Positions 30,931-42,669 of a stretch of 64,000 bases of DNA are shown one piece after another. Position numbers and translations under genes: made by a program. Source of the stretch: Babesia bovis T2Bo (Eukaryota > Apicomplexa > Aconoidasida > Piroplasmida > Babesiidae); assembly GCF_000165395.2 (NCBI RefSeq), contig NC_010575.1, positions 2,279,001-2,343,000 on the forward strand, read 5' to 3'. Under the pieces are notes generated by a model, which did no database searches, had not been told where the DNA came from, and saw only the letters and a program-made list of their open reading frames with translations. Within the stretch, counting starts at the first letter, position 1. Each line of letters opens with the position of its first letter.

Positions 30931-32437
30931 TTATGAAGTCGATTCATCCATGATGAATTCAGCACCATATGGGTGGCTTTTGGTTACAGTACTATGCAAT
31001 CTTTCTGTGACAGCATCCATACTACTTTTATAAGCTTCCGCAGCTTCTTTAACTTTTGAAAAATACTCTTCGATGGATGCAAATGTTGCGATCATGTATC
31101 TCTCACGATTTACGAGTTCATTTGACAATTTGCTTAACTCGTCATTTTGCTCTGCAGTTGTATTCTTGATACCTTGTACATCTCTTTCAATTTCTTCCGC
31201 AAATTTATGAGCTTGTTTAATTTCAGCATCTGCCAACTCCTTTGCCTTGTTCATTTTATCTTCATACTGTTGTTGTGTATTAGTTAGACTTAATTTCGCT
31301 TCTTCTAGCTTACATTTTTGTTGACTTATTTGCTCGCGCAGAGTTTCATTCCTATTTTGTAATAATTGAGAGGTACTGTTGTTTTCTAACAGAGGTTTCA
31401 ACACCTCATCGACATGTTGGGAAAGTTTAGTTTTCATGTCAACGAGGAATTTAGAGGACTCTTCTAGTTCTTTGATGCGCCCTATTACATCTTCAAACCT
31501 CTCTTCCAAGTTATTCAATGTCGCTGTCGCAACACTGTCTTCTGCTTCGAGATCATTCTTTTGGTTGTAGAGGGCATCGGGTTCAACAACCACCTGTTCA
31601 CTTAGTGTCTCATTGAGGTGTCTAGATTTGGTTTTCTTTAGCTGTACTTCATTGATAGATAGTTTGATATGCTCAATTTCTCCATCAAGTTTGGCCTTTT
31701 CATCCTTGCTATCATTGAACACATTCTTTGCCTGGAGCAATGAATGTTCCAATATTGCTCTTTCTTCCACACTAGATTCTATATTAGTTAAATTTTCATC
31801 TTTCAACCTTTGTAGGTTCTGGAGTTCACGTCGAACTTTATTGATTGACTCATCAAGTTGTGCGTCCTGCTCCACGCAAAAGTTAAGCCTTGCTACTGAA
31901 TCTTCAAATAAGCTTTTCAAAGCCTCCCTAAACCTTCTGTAAACAACAAAAGCCGATATAAATCGATGAAATGATTCAGGGGTAGGATTGAATATCTCAT
32001 AGCGTTCTATTTTCTGCAGTCCTAGTGTTTCGTGTAGTTTTTGGCAATATCTCCAGAATCTCAGATTCCCGATACCTCTTTTAAGAAATTCCAGATTGTC
32101 GCTTGTTATATTTAGCCTTCATATCAATTATATGTTTGATATACAACTCTTACCCCTCGACTCCTGAGTCGTAGACATGAATATGTGAGTACACATCCTC
32201 TGGGCGTATGTCTGTGCGCGTTTTCCCGAATACTACTTGTATAGCTAAGCCATAGAAACACAGAGCCGCCTCTGGCGTAGGATTCTTGAGTGTTTCCTCG
32301 CGCACATCGACCCCGAGTTCCTTTAGGTCTTCTACGACCTCATCTACGCGAACCTTCCTGAATAGCTCTGTGCACAGATTTATTACTATAAAATATAGCA
32401 TACCATATAATATTTGTGGCTCCTCTGTTAGGTCCAT
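30931..32437 (-). CDS. NUF2: Kinetochore protein Nuf2 (NDC80 complex)
   Basis: Exons 32437-32154 and 32101-30931, with a 52-nt intron, give 484 residues. The N-terminal 160 residues match the Nuf2 calponin-homology-like domain: NPTPEAALCFYGLAIQVVFG, then NLRFWRYCQKLHETLG and FHRFISAFVVYRRFREAL. The remainder is a continuous coiled coil rich in Leu, Glu, Lys and Asn, as expected for the arm that pairs with Ndc80. The complex links kinetochores to spindle microtubules. Length (about 450-490) is normal. The start is only 32 bases after the stop of the preceding gene on the same strand. Confidence 0.88.
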
Positions 32438-32469
32438 AAGTTATACAAAGTGATTAATTAATCTAGTGT

Positions 32470-34638
32470 CTAAAACATGAGGCAGGGTTGCGTCATGTAC
32501 ATTTCGTGTACCATAGTAGCTACGTTGAGTATGAGCTCTTCAGGTACAACACTAAATTTTGTACCGCATGGTGAAATTGCTGCCCTTGGGTTTGTCACCT
32601 TAAAGCCGAATGTATTTTTCGGTAGTTTCTCACGAATAAGTTGTTTGCTTTCCAGCCTGTACAGTTGTTCCGCAATATTCATGCCTATGGCTCCTACATC
32701 CGAGTATATATAACCTTCTATATTTTTGAATTGTGGTGGTTTAATCTTAGAGAGTATGGCATTGGAGTATACGCTTGTTGTAGTAAGCAGATCCATATTC
32801 TTTTTGCTAACCAACCGTCGTAGATTAGCACCTACTGATGTTCTCCCATTACTTTTAGAAGCATTATCAAGGAATGTACGATCAAAATGGGATCGCTGTA
32901 CCAGCTTCCATCCATAGTCAGGTATAGGTAGGAATGTGTGAATATCAGGTTCATTATTATTGGACTCTGTGACAGTACCATCTTCTTTCTGTTGTTTTGA
33001 TATCATCTTCCACCTAAATTTACGCTTGGCGTTCACAAGGGCATCCTTGTACCGTTGGCTATCAAGGACGGATTGTATGGAAGAAGAAACGCATAGACCG
33101 ATTAGGCCTCCTTTTACATACAAAGGGTGATAAACATCGTCACCATCATTCTCTACTTTTCCTACAGATTCACTGTGTTTGTCTCGCATTACATAATCTT
33201 CTCCGCAGTGTTTACCTATAAGATTTTTTAGAAACGTTGGTATACTCCTAGTATCTATAAGTCCGGACATTACACCTAATAATATGGCCCTACATGCAAT
33301 ATTTATGGCCAATTCACATAAACCGACTACATGTGTTACCTTTTTCGATTCTCTAAAGTACATGTATGACCTAAGGGCATATAGTTCATCGTATTCATTT
33401 GAAACCTTGTTTCTTTTTCCACTGTTGGCATTCCCCGATTTTACGTATTCTTCTACCATCCTTCTCCAACCAAAATCAGGTGTAATATCCAAACAATTTT
33501 TACAATGACTTTGGTATTTCAGTATGAGCATATTGGCATGACCACGGTTGACTATTGTGACAGTGAACATATTATCCATTGCTGGATCATCGCCATTATC
33601 TTTATTCCATGGAAACCTAAAGCGTTTTGCTGCATAGTAAACATTAGAGCAGTTAAATCCACAGTGTACAGAAGGTACTGGTTGCGACTGTTGCTTACTT
33701 GCGTCTGATTGATCTTGGGGAAATGCACGCTCATTGTTACTTTGCTTTTGCACATTACCCAATTTTTGTTTCAGATACATCAATTTACCATTTCTCTTAA
33801 AGGAGAAGTTGAACGTGTTTTTCTTCCCTTGTCCGAGTTTATTTGATAACGCTGTTTTCGGAGATGACAGTACATAACATATTGTAGTAGGTAAGTGAAG
33901 TTGATTTGTCTGTGGTACATTTGATATAGCATCCTTGGATGCAGACTTAGGTGCAGCCTTCTTAGACGTCCACTTAAAACGTTCTTTTATTGATACGTGA
34001 GCTTTTTGCATTACATCAGCTTTTGATGATGAATGTTCCGTCATACTGTTCCATATGCTACTAGGAGGAGTTTCCTGTCTACCTTCGTAGGGAGCTACTG
34101 TACTGCCTGCTTGCGATGCATCCTCACTGATGCTTGACATTACTGCACGTTCTTCCTTTTTCCATTTTTTCCCTATATATTTAAATCCACGTATACCTGA
34201 ACGAGATGTCATGTTACTAAATTGCGATTCGGAAAGTTCAGAATATTTGGAGCTGCTCATCCAACTGGTCGACAATCGAGGAAACCTATTTTTCAGTTTA
34301 TTCTTAGTAAGTGTATATAGCCCTATGAAGGAGTGCACAGTGCTGCTAAAAGAGGCTCTACCTGAATCCGTTTGCACGTCAGAATGCATCCTGACTGGAA
34401 ATGCATCAATGCTATTAGTTCTATCATCTGCTGAAAATGTCGCAGGTCTGGGCGAACCCTCATCCTGAGTTTGTTTAAAATTATATTCATTTTCCTCGGA
34501 ACATGTTGGATCATCTAGTATCAGCGAGTGTGGACTAGAGTTTAAATCCTCGGGAATAACATGTTCCTCTTCTGGAATGACTTGATTAATATCAAGTATA
34601 TCGGTTACTAGCGTACGGTCCTTCATTTTTACATCCAT
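32470..34638 (-). CDS. Hypothetical 722-residue protein
   Basis: One exon. The first 250 residues are polar and Ser/Asp/Glu-rich and probably disordered. From residue about 330 the sequence is ordered, with recurring phrases around Tyr-Gly-Trp or Phe-Gly-Trp (TPDFGWRRMVEEYVKSG and PIPDYGWKLVQRSHFDR), possibly two diverged repeats. A hydrophobic helix near residue 450 (LAINIACRAILLGVMSG) may be buried or membrane-associated. The C-terminus is ordered (KPPQFKNIEGYIYSDVGAIG). I recognise no known domain. It is probably conserved in piroplasmids, given its well-ordered C-terminal half, but that is inference. Its stop lies 32 bases before the Nuf2 start. Confidence 0.65.
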   Translation of the reverse strand: MDVKMKDRTLVTDILDINQVIPEEEHVIPEDLNSSPHSLILDDPTCSEENEYNFKQTQDEGSPRPATFSADDRTNSIDAFPVRMHSDVQTDSGRASFSSTVHSFIGLYTLTKNKLKNRFPRLSTSWMSSSKYSELSESQFSNMTSRSGIRGFKYIGKKWKKEERAVMSSISEDASQAGSTVAPYEGRQETPPSSIWNSMTEHSSSKADVMQKAHVSIKERFKWTSKKAAPKSASKDAISNVPQTNQLHLPTTICYVLSSPKTALSNKLGQGKKNTFNFSFKRNGKLMYLKQKLGNVQKQSNNERAFPQDQSDASKQQSQPVPSVHCGFNCSNVYYAAKRFRFPWNKDNGDDPAMDNMFTVTIVNRGHANMLILKYQSHCKNCLDITPDFGWRRMVEEYVKSGNANSGKRNKVSNEYDELYALRSYMYFRESKKVTHVVGLCELAINIACRAILLGVMSGLIDTRSIPTFLKNLIGKHCGEDYVMRDKHSESVGKVENDGDDVYHPLYVKGGLIGLCVSSSIQSVLDSQRYKDALVNAKRKFRWKMISKQQKEDGTVTESNNNEPDIHTFLPIPDYGWKLVQRSHFDRTFLDNASKSNGRTSVGANLRRLVSKKNMDLLTTTSVYSNAILSKIKPPQFKNIEGYIYSDVGAIGMNIAEQLYRLESKQLIREKLPKNTFGFKVTNPRAAISPCGTKFSVVPEELILNVATMVHEMYMTQPCLMF

Positions 34639-35488
34639 GCGATTGAATTATCAGTTTTGACAATGAAATCGTGTATATCTATATCATTTATGGAATGATT
34701 AAAATTCATGTTACTGATACTTCCTGTATAATAGCTAATCAAAAAGGACGAAGGATACCCTTGAAATGTCCCGTAGATATATGCAGTGATATGATACCGA
34801 CAACTTAACATTAACCCTCACATTTTAGAGAATATCCTGATCGTTGATAGCAACAATAATCCGCAATTTAAACACAGCTTGTTTGCAAAAAAGGTAGTAG
34901 TGTCTCTGGCAAGCGATACCCTAATATATTTGATTGAGTGCCATGTGCCCACTTCTGCACTTGTTCATTATACATCCCGCTATTTTTTATATCGGAAAAA
35001 AGCTTTCGTACAATGGTATTTATTTCGTGATGTTACGATGTGTATATCATGATATATAACAAAGTAAATTTCACGGTTAAGTGGACGGAATCCTACAACC
35101 TTTTGTGTTTAAATTAAGCAGCATATTCATAAAGAAATATGCATTGGGTATTTGTTACGGTAGGCGTCATATATCGCGATATTGTAGTGTCGCGTTTCAA
35201 CACCCTGCGGGAGTGATGTCGTGATTATGCATGACGTATGACCGCAGTAGTATATTTTTACAGGTACAGTTAATAATTATATTTATACATCATCGAATTG
35301 CGTTGACTAATTTGTGGATGTACTGCATGGATTATGTGTGACGGAGGTAGCCGATTTGCATCTATGTAAATTGACACACAGCCAATATATCTAAATAAAT
35401 AGCCTTGTCTGCATAATTCATACATTTTATCCTATGGAGTTGACATTAGCTTTGGCTTTTCGCTGTGCGTTAATGCCCATATGTCATC
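34639..35488. promoter_or_regulatory. Divergent promoter region
   Basis: 850 AT-rich bases between the start of the 722-residue protein (minus) and the first exon of pyrophosphatase (plus). No coding frame, RNA gene or clear repeat is visible. Confidence 0.45.
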
Positions 35489-36496
35489 ATGGTTAGAATT
35501 TCCCACCTTCTGCTGAACACACCGTTATTTGGCTATGTCATTCCCCATATGTTCAGAATTGGATCATTGCAGTGCAAAATAGCATCTACTAGTCATTTAT
35601 TTGATTATTCACAAGCGTCTATTTCGAGTTTGATAGTTCCCGGTGAGTTTATATGGTGTGTGGTTCTCATTTGACATGCTGCCATCGTATTCTTGTATGT
35701 TACATATTTACGTTTAAATACTTATCACATTTTAAAATCATCTTTAGACGTCAATATGGAGATCCAGACCATGGAAACCGGTGGTCGTGGTACCACAGAG
35801 TTCCGGATGTTTTTTGCGGAAAAAGGTCGCAAAGTATCTCCATGGCATGGTATTCCTTACAAATGCACTACTAGTGGACTATATAATATGGTGGTGGAGA
35901 TTCCTCGTCACACTACTGCAAAGATGGAGATTGCTACGACGTTGGAAGGTAATCCCATTAAGCAGGACGTTTTAAAGGATGGTAGTCTTCGTTACCTTGA
36001 TTGCCCGTATTACTGGAATTACGGTGCCATTCCCCAAACTTGGGAAGCACCTATCGAGTACGGTCTTCACGATCCCGCTTTTAACGGGATGTCTTTGATC
36101 GGTGACAACGACCCTGTAGATGCTGTTGATGTTAGTCAGACTACTGTTGCTTCAGGTTCTGTAGTTCAGGTTAAAGTTGTCGGTGCGCTTGCCTTGGTTG
36201 ATGAGGGTGAGATCGACTGGAAAATGTTTGTTGTTCGTTCTGATGACCCTCATTTTTCTGAAATAAATGACCTATCCGACATTGACCGAGTCTACCCTGG
36301 CACTACTACTGGAGTAATGGAGTTTTTCCGTTGGTATAAGACTCCCAAGGGCAAGCCGCTTAATAAATTCCTTCCTGGCAAGAATTTTGTGGGTGCTGCT
36401 GAAGCTGTTAAGGTGCTTGAGGAGATGCACGAGTCATACCTCAAGTTGATACGTGGCGAACTAGACGCCGGTGAGTTGTGGGTGCCCAAGGCATAG
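35489..36496 (+). CDS. Inorganic pyrophosphatase, soluble (family I)
   Basis: The core enzyme lies in exon 35748-36496, which includes an internal ATG at 35756 (MEIQTMETGGRG). An upstream exon 35489-35642 joins it in frame across a 105-nt intron with good GT-AG ends, giving 300 residues. The catalytic signature IGDNDPVDAVDV, with its three metal-binding aspartates, is intact, as are YWNYGAIPQTWE and DWKMFVVRSDDP. It hydrolyses pyrophosphate and drives biosynthetic reactions. The 54 extra residues (MVRISHLLLNTPLFGYVIPH and onward) are hydrophobic and basic and could target the enzyme to an organelle; translation from 35756 would give the cytosolic form. Whether both forms exist is not known. 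Confidence 0.93.
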
Positions 36497-36658
36497 ATTC
36501 TTACAAAATAATAATATAGATTTATAGAATGTGTTTATACATATACCTAGATGCGTGCATTTTTGGTAGTTTTGTATCTTCTCATTACTGAGGAGCACTA
36601 ATAACTTCGTCCTGATGGGCACGTCTCAATTTCGGGGCGTGTATCCCTTTTGTTTTCT

Positions 36659-39600
36659 ATGGAACTGAAGAAATACGTACGCCTACTGGCAGATACCATA
36701 TCTGAATTATCCTCTGATGAGATAGATGCCATTGAGCAGCGAGGTACGTTGATATCTTGCCTTCGTGTCTATTTTTTAATAATTTTGTTCAATAACCCAC
36801 GATGTGTATTGTTTCTAAGTTAATACGCGATATGAATCAATTCTAAGTCAATGTGTTAGGTTTAAGTCCGCAAGATGTTAAGGTTAAGCTTTCTAGACAC
36901 ATCGTTGACCAAATATGGTCACATTTGTTGCGCCCTTCTTTACACTTTCCTACCTGTAGCGACCAATCGAATAAATCAAGTCGATATAGCGCATCTCGTA
37001 TACTGGAAGACATAGAATTAAGTGTTAAGCAGAAGATTGCTGTTCAGAAGTCGCTTACTTCTGGGTCAACTGATAAACCTTTCGTTCATTCGAATGTTAC
37101 GGATGATGGATATCGCGCTGCATATCAATCCAAGGATATTTTTATCCAGGTTGCTTTGCGTATGCACCGTGAGGCTTTGTTGCGTAAGGGTCTCTATTTA
37201 GAGCTAATATCTCTTGATATGTTGTTACAGCTGGTTGGTTCCATATCTCACATGCCGGTAAAATACAACATTGATGGATCAATTCCAGTGTTTCAACGCG
37301 ATGATTGGTACAGGTTTACTTGTATTGACTCCGTCCTTGAGATGTTATGTCACTTGTCATCTGAGCCGGATTCATGCGTTGGCTCCTTAGAGCTCAGCCG
37401 TTACATTTTACTCAGGAAAGGTATCCGTGAGGTCCGTAACCTAGATACTAAATCGATATTAGGTTTGTTGAATGACCCCGGCCTGCGTCACAATGATGCT
37501 TCTAAGTGGATATCATGCCACCACGTAGCTCCACGTATGCCTCATGCAGCTTCTGTAATTTCAGAACGTTGGACTTCTATCGCATTCGATCAAGCTTTAA
37601 GCAAGATTCCAAATATTGGCCCTTCTACAAATTTATCGGACAGCACAGCCCTCGGTTTACGTAACTTGAGCATCTCCCAATCGTTTATTGCCGATCCTAT
37701 GGCAGTATCTATTAACGACGGCTGGTTGTCGTGTTCATCGGGCCAGATTATCGATTCTTACAGTGATGCATCTATCATCAGGACCAAAACATTAATAAAT
37801 GAAGTGAATATATGGAGCGATAAAGCTTCTACCAATTGGATTTATCCTTCTGCGAGACCTTCAGGTTTCGACACAGATCGCACGGCCATAGTTGAGGCGG
37901 ATGATCGATTGACAATACAGGAAATTGGCTCTGTAAAAAGGGCTAAGGTCCAGAAATCAACGCCAATTAAGTGGATGCGTGAATATATCAATAAGAGCAT
38001 GACTACATTGTACCCGTTTTCCTTGATTGATCCTAGGTTAATACCGTCCATACGAATTTATAGCTCCTGGCAATGTTTACAATCCTTTGACTCTGCTTCA
38101 TTGTTCAGCAACCTTCGGCACAGTGGCTCGGATCGTATGAGTCAAGGCTGCATATTGGAATCCATGGCTGGTTTTACTTTTATGAACATTTTAAAGCACG
38201 ATTACACGGAGTCAGATTTTTTAGATAGTGTATTATCGGATTGGTACTCTTGCATTGTATTATGTCTTCGTGGCATTGAATCAGCATTATTCGCATGCGA
38301 GGCTGTATGTCTGTATGCAAAAGATCCTTCATTGGTTCCGGATCATGTGCACCGCTGGGTCTCTGATGGTACAACTGCATTTTGCCGTATTCCTCGTGTT
38401 ATTTGCCATGCATTGGTCCATGATATGATGTCGAGCGATAATGTTAGTGAAAATGCCCTGGTGAGTATATCACCTGACGGTCGTTTTGTCATCTTCCCAG
38501 GCTTATTAGATACAAAATCACACGATGGATTAGCATTATTAACTCGATTAGCGCCTTCTCCACAACTAGAACAGGTGATAGGTCGTCGTAGCACTGAACC
38601 CATATTTACGGAGTTTGCTCGACTAGGTTCCATCACACGTGATATGAATATTGCCATTGAGTCTGTTAGAAATATTGAAGCTGCAGGTGATGCATCACGA
38701 TTAATTGGCACTACATTGTCGGTATACATGTCCTCTATATCCTCTTTCATCGACAATTTTGAATCTACAGTCGGAACTTATGTTGGTAATGATCAATCTG
38801 GAGATACCGTGGCTACAAGCAGCGTAGTTTCATTATTATTCAACCGTCTAGACCCATGGGTCAAGGCCATTGATTGGTTTAAAGCTGTAGATATATCGTT
38901 GACTGACGAGAATGGACAGTATCATCTTGCCCGTGGCGGCTACTTATTGGACCGCTTATTAGCTCACTACATTGGTAGCTACGGTATATGGTTTTTCGAT
39001 GAATCGATTGGCGGTGTATATGCTTACAGATGCCTTATTTCATGCATGAAACCATATCTCAGCTTCATGAGTGAATGGGTTACTGGTTCTACGGATATTG
39101 ATTTATGTTCTGAATTTCATCAGGATTCAATGGCATATTTGATAGCTCCATTAGTATCACTGGAAAACGTCATTGTCATGTCTCGCGAAATGTCTGTATT
39201 TTTACGTACTCACTATCCAAGCCAGATGACAGGAGCCCGTCCATTATTTGGTTGCATTCTCAATGACAATGAAAGTGACTCGTGGAGTATGGGTCATGAT
39301 GCTAATAATAATATTGCTGATTCAAAACCGCTACAAGAACTCTTCACTACGTTCTCGCGAGAACTTCTTGGAAATCATGCCTGGCTCAACCTACAGCTGG
39401 TGTCATTGCTAAAGACTGAATACCACTTATTTGAAGTTATCGAGGATATTCATCGATTTGTGCTATTATCTCGCCGTGACATGCTGGAAACCATTTTTGA
39501 TGAGTGGCGCGTTGGTTGCAATTCCGGTTCTTATAGTAAATTATTCCGTGGTCCTCTTCAGGTTGAAGTCAAGGTTGCAAATACTGCTGAATTTTTCCGT

Positions 39601-40302
39601 GATGGCGTTTCTCTTACATTTTCATGTGGCATATTTGATAGACTACTATTTAGTGAGGTATGTTATCTATTGATATTACATATTCTTTAGGAAACACGTC
39701 ATTGCTACACTGTAGTGTTCAATTTACTCTGTGCTGTGCACTTTGGCATGCGGCACATCATGGAAGTATCCAAGTGGTTATGTTTGAGCTACCGTGGGTC
39801 TCAAGGGCTTTCATCGCAGGGTTGTGCCCCTATTATACGTATGATATGTACATTAACCCGTGAGATGCACTCTTTCTTTTCGATTCTCGAATGGTTCTTT
39901 CACTACGGCTCGATTTATCCTTTATATACCGCCTTCATATCACGTTTAAAAGGAACCTTAAATTTCTCAGATGTCGTAATGCTCCATTCTGCATTCGCAC
40001 GTGATCTTCGTGCGTCGTGCATGGTTTCTAGAGAGAGCCGTCACTGTTCGATTCTGTTACGCAGCATGTGTTACTGTACCTCAGTATTGCGTGATATGAT
40101 TTTGGGTGAGTCTTCTGGAGTCCTGCAAGACACGAGTCATGTGGAGTACTGGCTAAGCCTCGAATCGCCCCTTATCGAATTATCATCTAAGTTTTCAGGA
40201 TTTAAGCAAGAGTTTCTATTTGTAGTGAACTCATCTCATGACCCTACACAATTCCAGCTTGCTACTGTACTCGACGCTGGTTTGCATCCTATGAAAACTT
40301 AG
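36659..40302 (+). CDS. Gamma-tubulin complex component (Spc97/Spc98/GCP)
   Basis: Exons 36659-36743, 36860-39657 and 39691-40302 (introns 116 and 33 nt) give 1164 residues. The C-terminal third carries the GCP grip-2 pattern: FEVIEDIHRFVLLSRRDMLE, LQVEVKVANTAEFFRDGVSL, then REMHSFFSILEWFFHYGSIY after the splice. The N-terminal grip-1 part is diverged (MHREALLRKGLYLELISLDM). GCPs assemble the gamma-tubulin complex that nucleates spindle and cortical microtubules. Which GCP it is cannot be told; the long insert between the two grip regions fits a GCP4/5/6-like or a divergent GCP2/3 member. Its TAG stop overlaps the stop of the next gene on the other strand. Confidence 0.75.
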
Positions 40303-42416
40303 GTTTTCACAAATGGCACTCCCCAATCGCCCATAGCTTTATCTCTTTTTTTCAATGCGATTAGGATAGCTGGATCTTTTGTCATTTTATGATAATCATC
40401 ATCCATCGTTGTTTGTAGAACAGGATCTTCTAAATCTGGGTGTCCTATTTCCAGTGGTTCGTATTCCGTGGCCTGTTATGTTCATGTATAGATAAATATT
40501 CTCGCTTACTTTTTCACTCATTGCCCAATTGGTAGCCATATCAGTTTCTACTGCCCCCTTGGTGTCGTCGTCAATGATCTATATCTACTATTTATCCTAT
40601 TGATGATACTTACAGTTTTACCAGCAACTTTTAACACCATGTGCTGCGTTTCCAGATGAAATTCCACATGTTCAGCTCTAATTCCTGGCACCACTGGTAC
40701 TGCGATATATATAATAAAAGGTGTCTCATGCCATGTATAATGTTTCGACACACCGCCTGCACGTCTTCCAACATCGTATCCTTGCAGAGTGCCTGTGTTC
40801 TTTATAGCCTCACCAAATCCTCGTGATCCTGAGTATTCAGAGCATTTTTGACGCTGCTGCAATTCGTATTTTTGATCAAAGTGTTCGGCTACTGATTTCT
40901 TTTGCTGTTCACTTAGTCTTTGGACAACATCTTCCCATAGTGGCGAACATGGGTTATTTGCAAGTTCATATTCCATATTTTGTTTAATTTGTTCAGCCTT
41001 TTCATCTAGTATTTGCATTCGTGTTTTCCGATCAGGTGGTGGCTTGATCTCGGGATACCTCTTTGCTTCTACTGGACTAAGGAACCACCACTTCTCTCCT
41101 TTTTGATACATATGTTCTATATAAAGCCACATTCTTATCCACTCTAGCTTTTGCAGACCATACTTCTCAGGTTTTGTCAAGCGTAGATCTTTTGCCAAGC
41201 ATATGAATTCGGCTTGTTCCCCTTGTGCCATTGACTTGATCATTGTGGCGAGCTGTGGCGTTAGGTCACACAAGGGTGATATCATGGTATCACCTTCTAG
41301 GTCTTCCGACTCCAATATAACTTCGTTGGTAAAAGCTTCACATATTTTGAAAGCAAACGATACATATGTATCGTCATCTGCGTATCTCCTTTCATTTTTT
41401 GGTGTATCCGATTCCCTGAGCATATGTTTATATATACGTCCTCCTGGGAGTATAGACCATCCATTTGCCATTTCCTTTTGCGTCAATATGTCACACTGCT
41501 TGTCGAGATACCATGCAGGTGTTGTATTTTCATCTACGTCATCGTAATCACTTTCTGATTCATCTTCATCCGATTCATCGTCCTCATCAGATCCCTCCAG
41601 AAGAAGATCCAAGGGGTCTTTATCGATCTCTAAAGGGTCTCCATTGGAGATCAATTCCTTTTGTTCGTTAATATGCTGGACATATGCACTTTCTTCATTT
41701 GCATTAGGTTGAGTATATCGAGAAGAATTAGAATTGACATTACACAGCTCATTTGTTATTTCAGTTTCTATTGATGCTTGCGATGAGGTTCCATTGTCTC
41801 TAGCGTCACTTCCCGACGATGTTCCTGATTGCATTAACACATCCATGGCGACATTTGATATATCTGCTGACCCATCTTTTGTTAAGTCAGGCGGTGAATC
41901 CTCCAAAGCATTAATGTTGCCCAATGGGTTATCTGGATTTTGCATATTAACAAAATAAGGTAGTTCCTTTGTTGGTGGTACATGTGGCGGTTCACCTTGG
42001 TTTAGCATTTCACTTCTTTGTTGACGTCTTCTGGCATTTTCCGGAGTATAAGCTTCACCAAAGGTGGATTCAATCTCACGTTGGTCAACTTCCTTAATGT
42101 TAGCAGCATTCATAGGATCTAGATATTGTGATATGCGTCTCACTCTATCCTCTTCTAAAAACTTTGCGATTTCCTCAGCTTGTTCTCGTGGTGTTTTCTT
42201 AGGAATCTCATCTTTCGTTGCCTTCAGGACATAAGGGCTGCAGTATGCAGCCCCTATTATTTGCTCTATATGCCTTTGGAATCCATTGACATGTTGCAGA
42301 ATCCGAGCACTAAAAGCAACAATGAACAGTATATTCGCTTTCCACAATATGAACTTAATCATTGATTTCTGGGCAAGAAGCTGCAATAATGCAGCTATTA
42401 TGATGCTACATTCCAT
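40299..42416 (-). CDS. FKBP-like and CS-domain protein
   Basis: Three exons (42416-40614, 40557-40510, 40472-40299; introns 56 and 37 nt) give 674 residues. The N-terminus is hydrophobic (residues about 1-38; MECSIIIAALLQLL), suggesting a signal sequence or anchor. Residues 60-200 are charged helices, 200-310 acidic (EDDESDEDESESDYDD). Residues about 325-430 resemble an FKBP-type domain (GWSILPGGRIYKHML, DDTYVSFAFKICEAFTNEVI, AEFICLAKDLRLTKPEKYGL), but key proline-pocket residues look altered, so isomerase activity is doubtful. The C-terminus is a CS (p23/NudC-like) domain: YTWHETPFIIYIAVPVVPGI, then HVEFHLETQHMVLKVAGKT. FKBP-like plus CS suggests a co-chaperone. The TAA stop overlaps the stop of the GCP gene by four bases. 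Confidence 0.72.
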
Positions 42417-42669
42417 TAATATTCAACATATAAACGTTAGGCATTGCTTCTGTACTCTAAATGAACATGATGTGTGAGCATATATGATTCAACAGTGGCA
42501 GTGTGTTATTCACTGTCGACGCTTAGTTGACTGCTATGTGTGGCATCATAATTTTGTCTATTGTTATGCTCCTATGATTATTTTTCTCACTAATGATTTT
42601 TCAAATATAAAATACTTATTATACATTTGATAGTGTTTAATTTTTGTGATTTACCACTATCCTGGTGCA

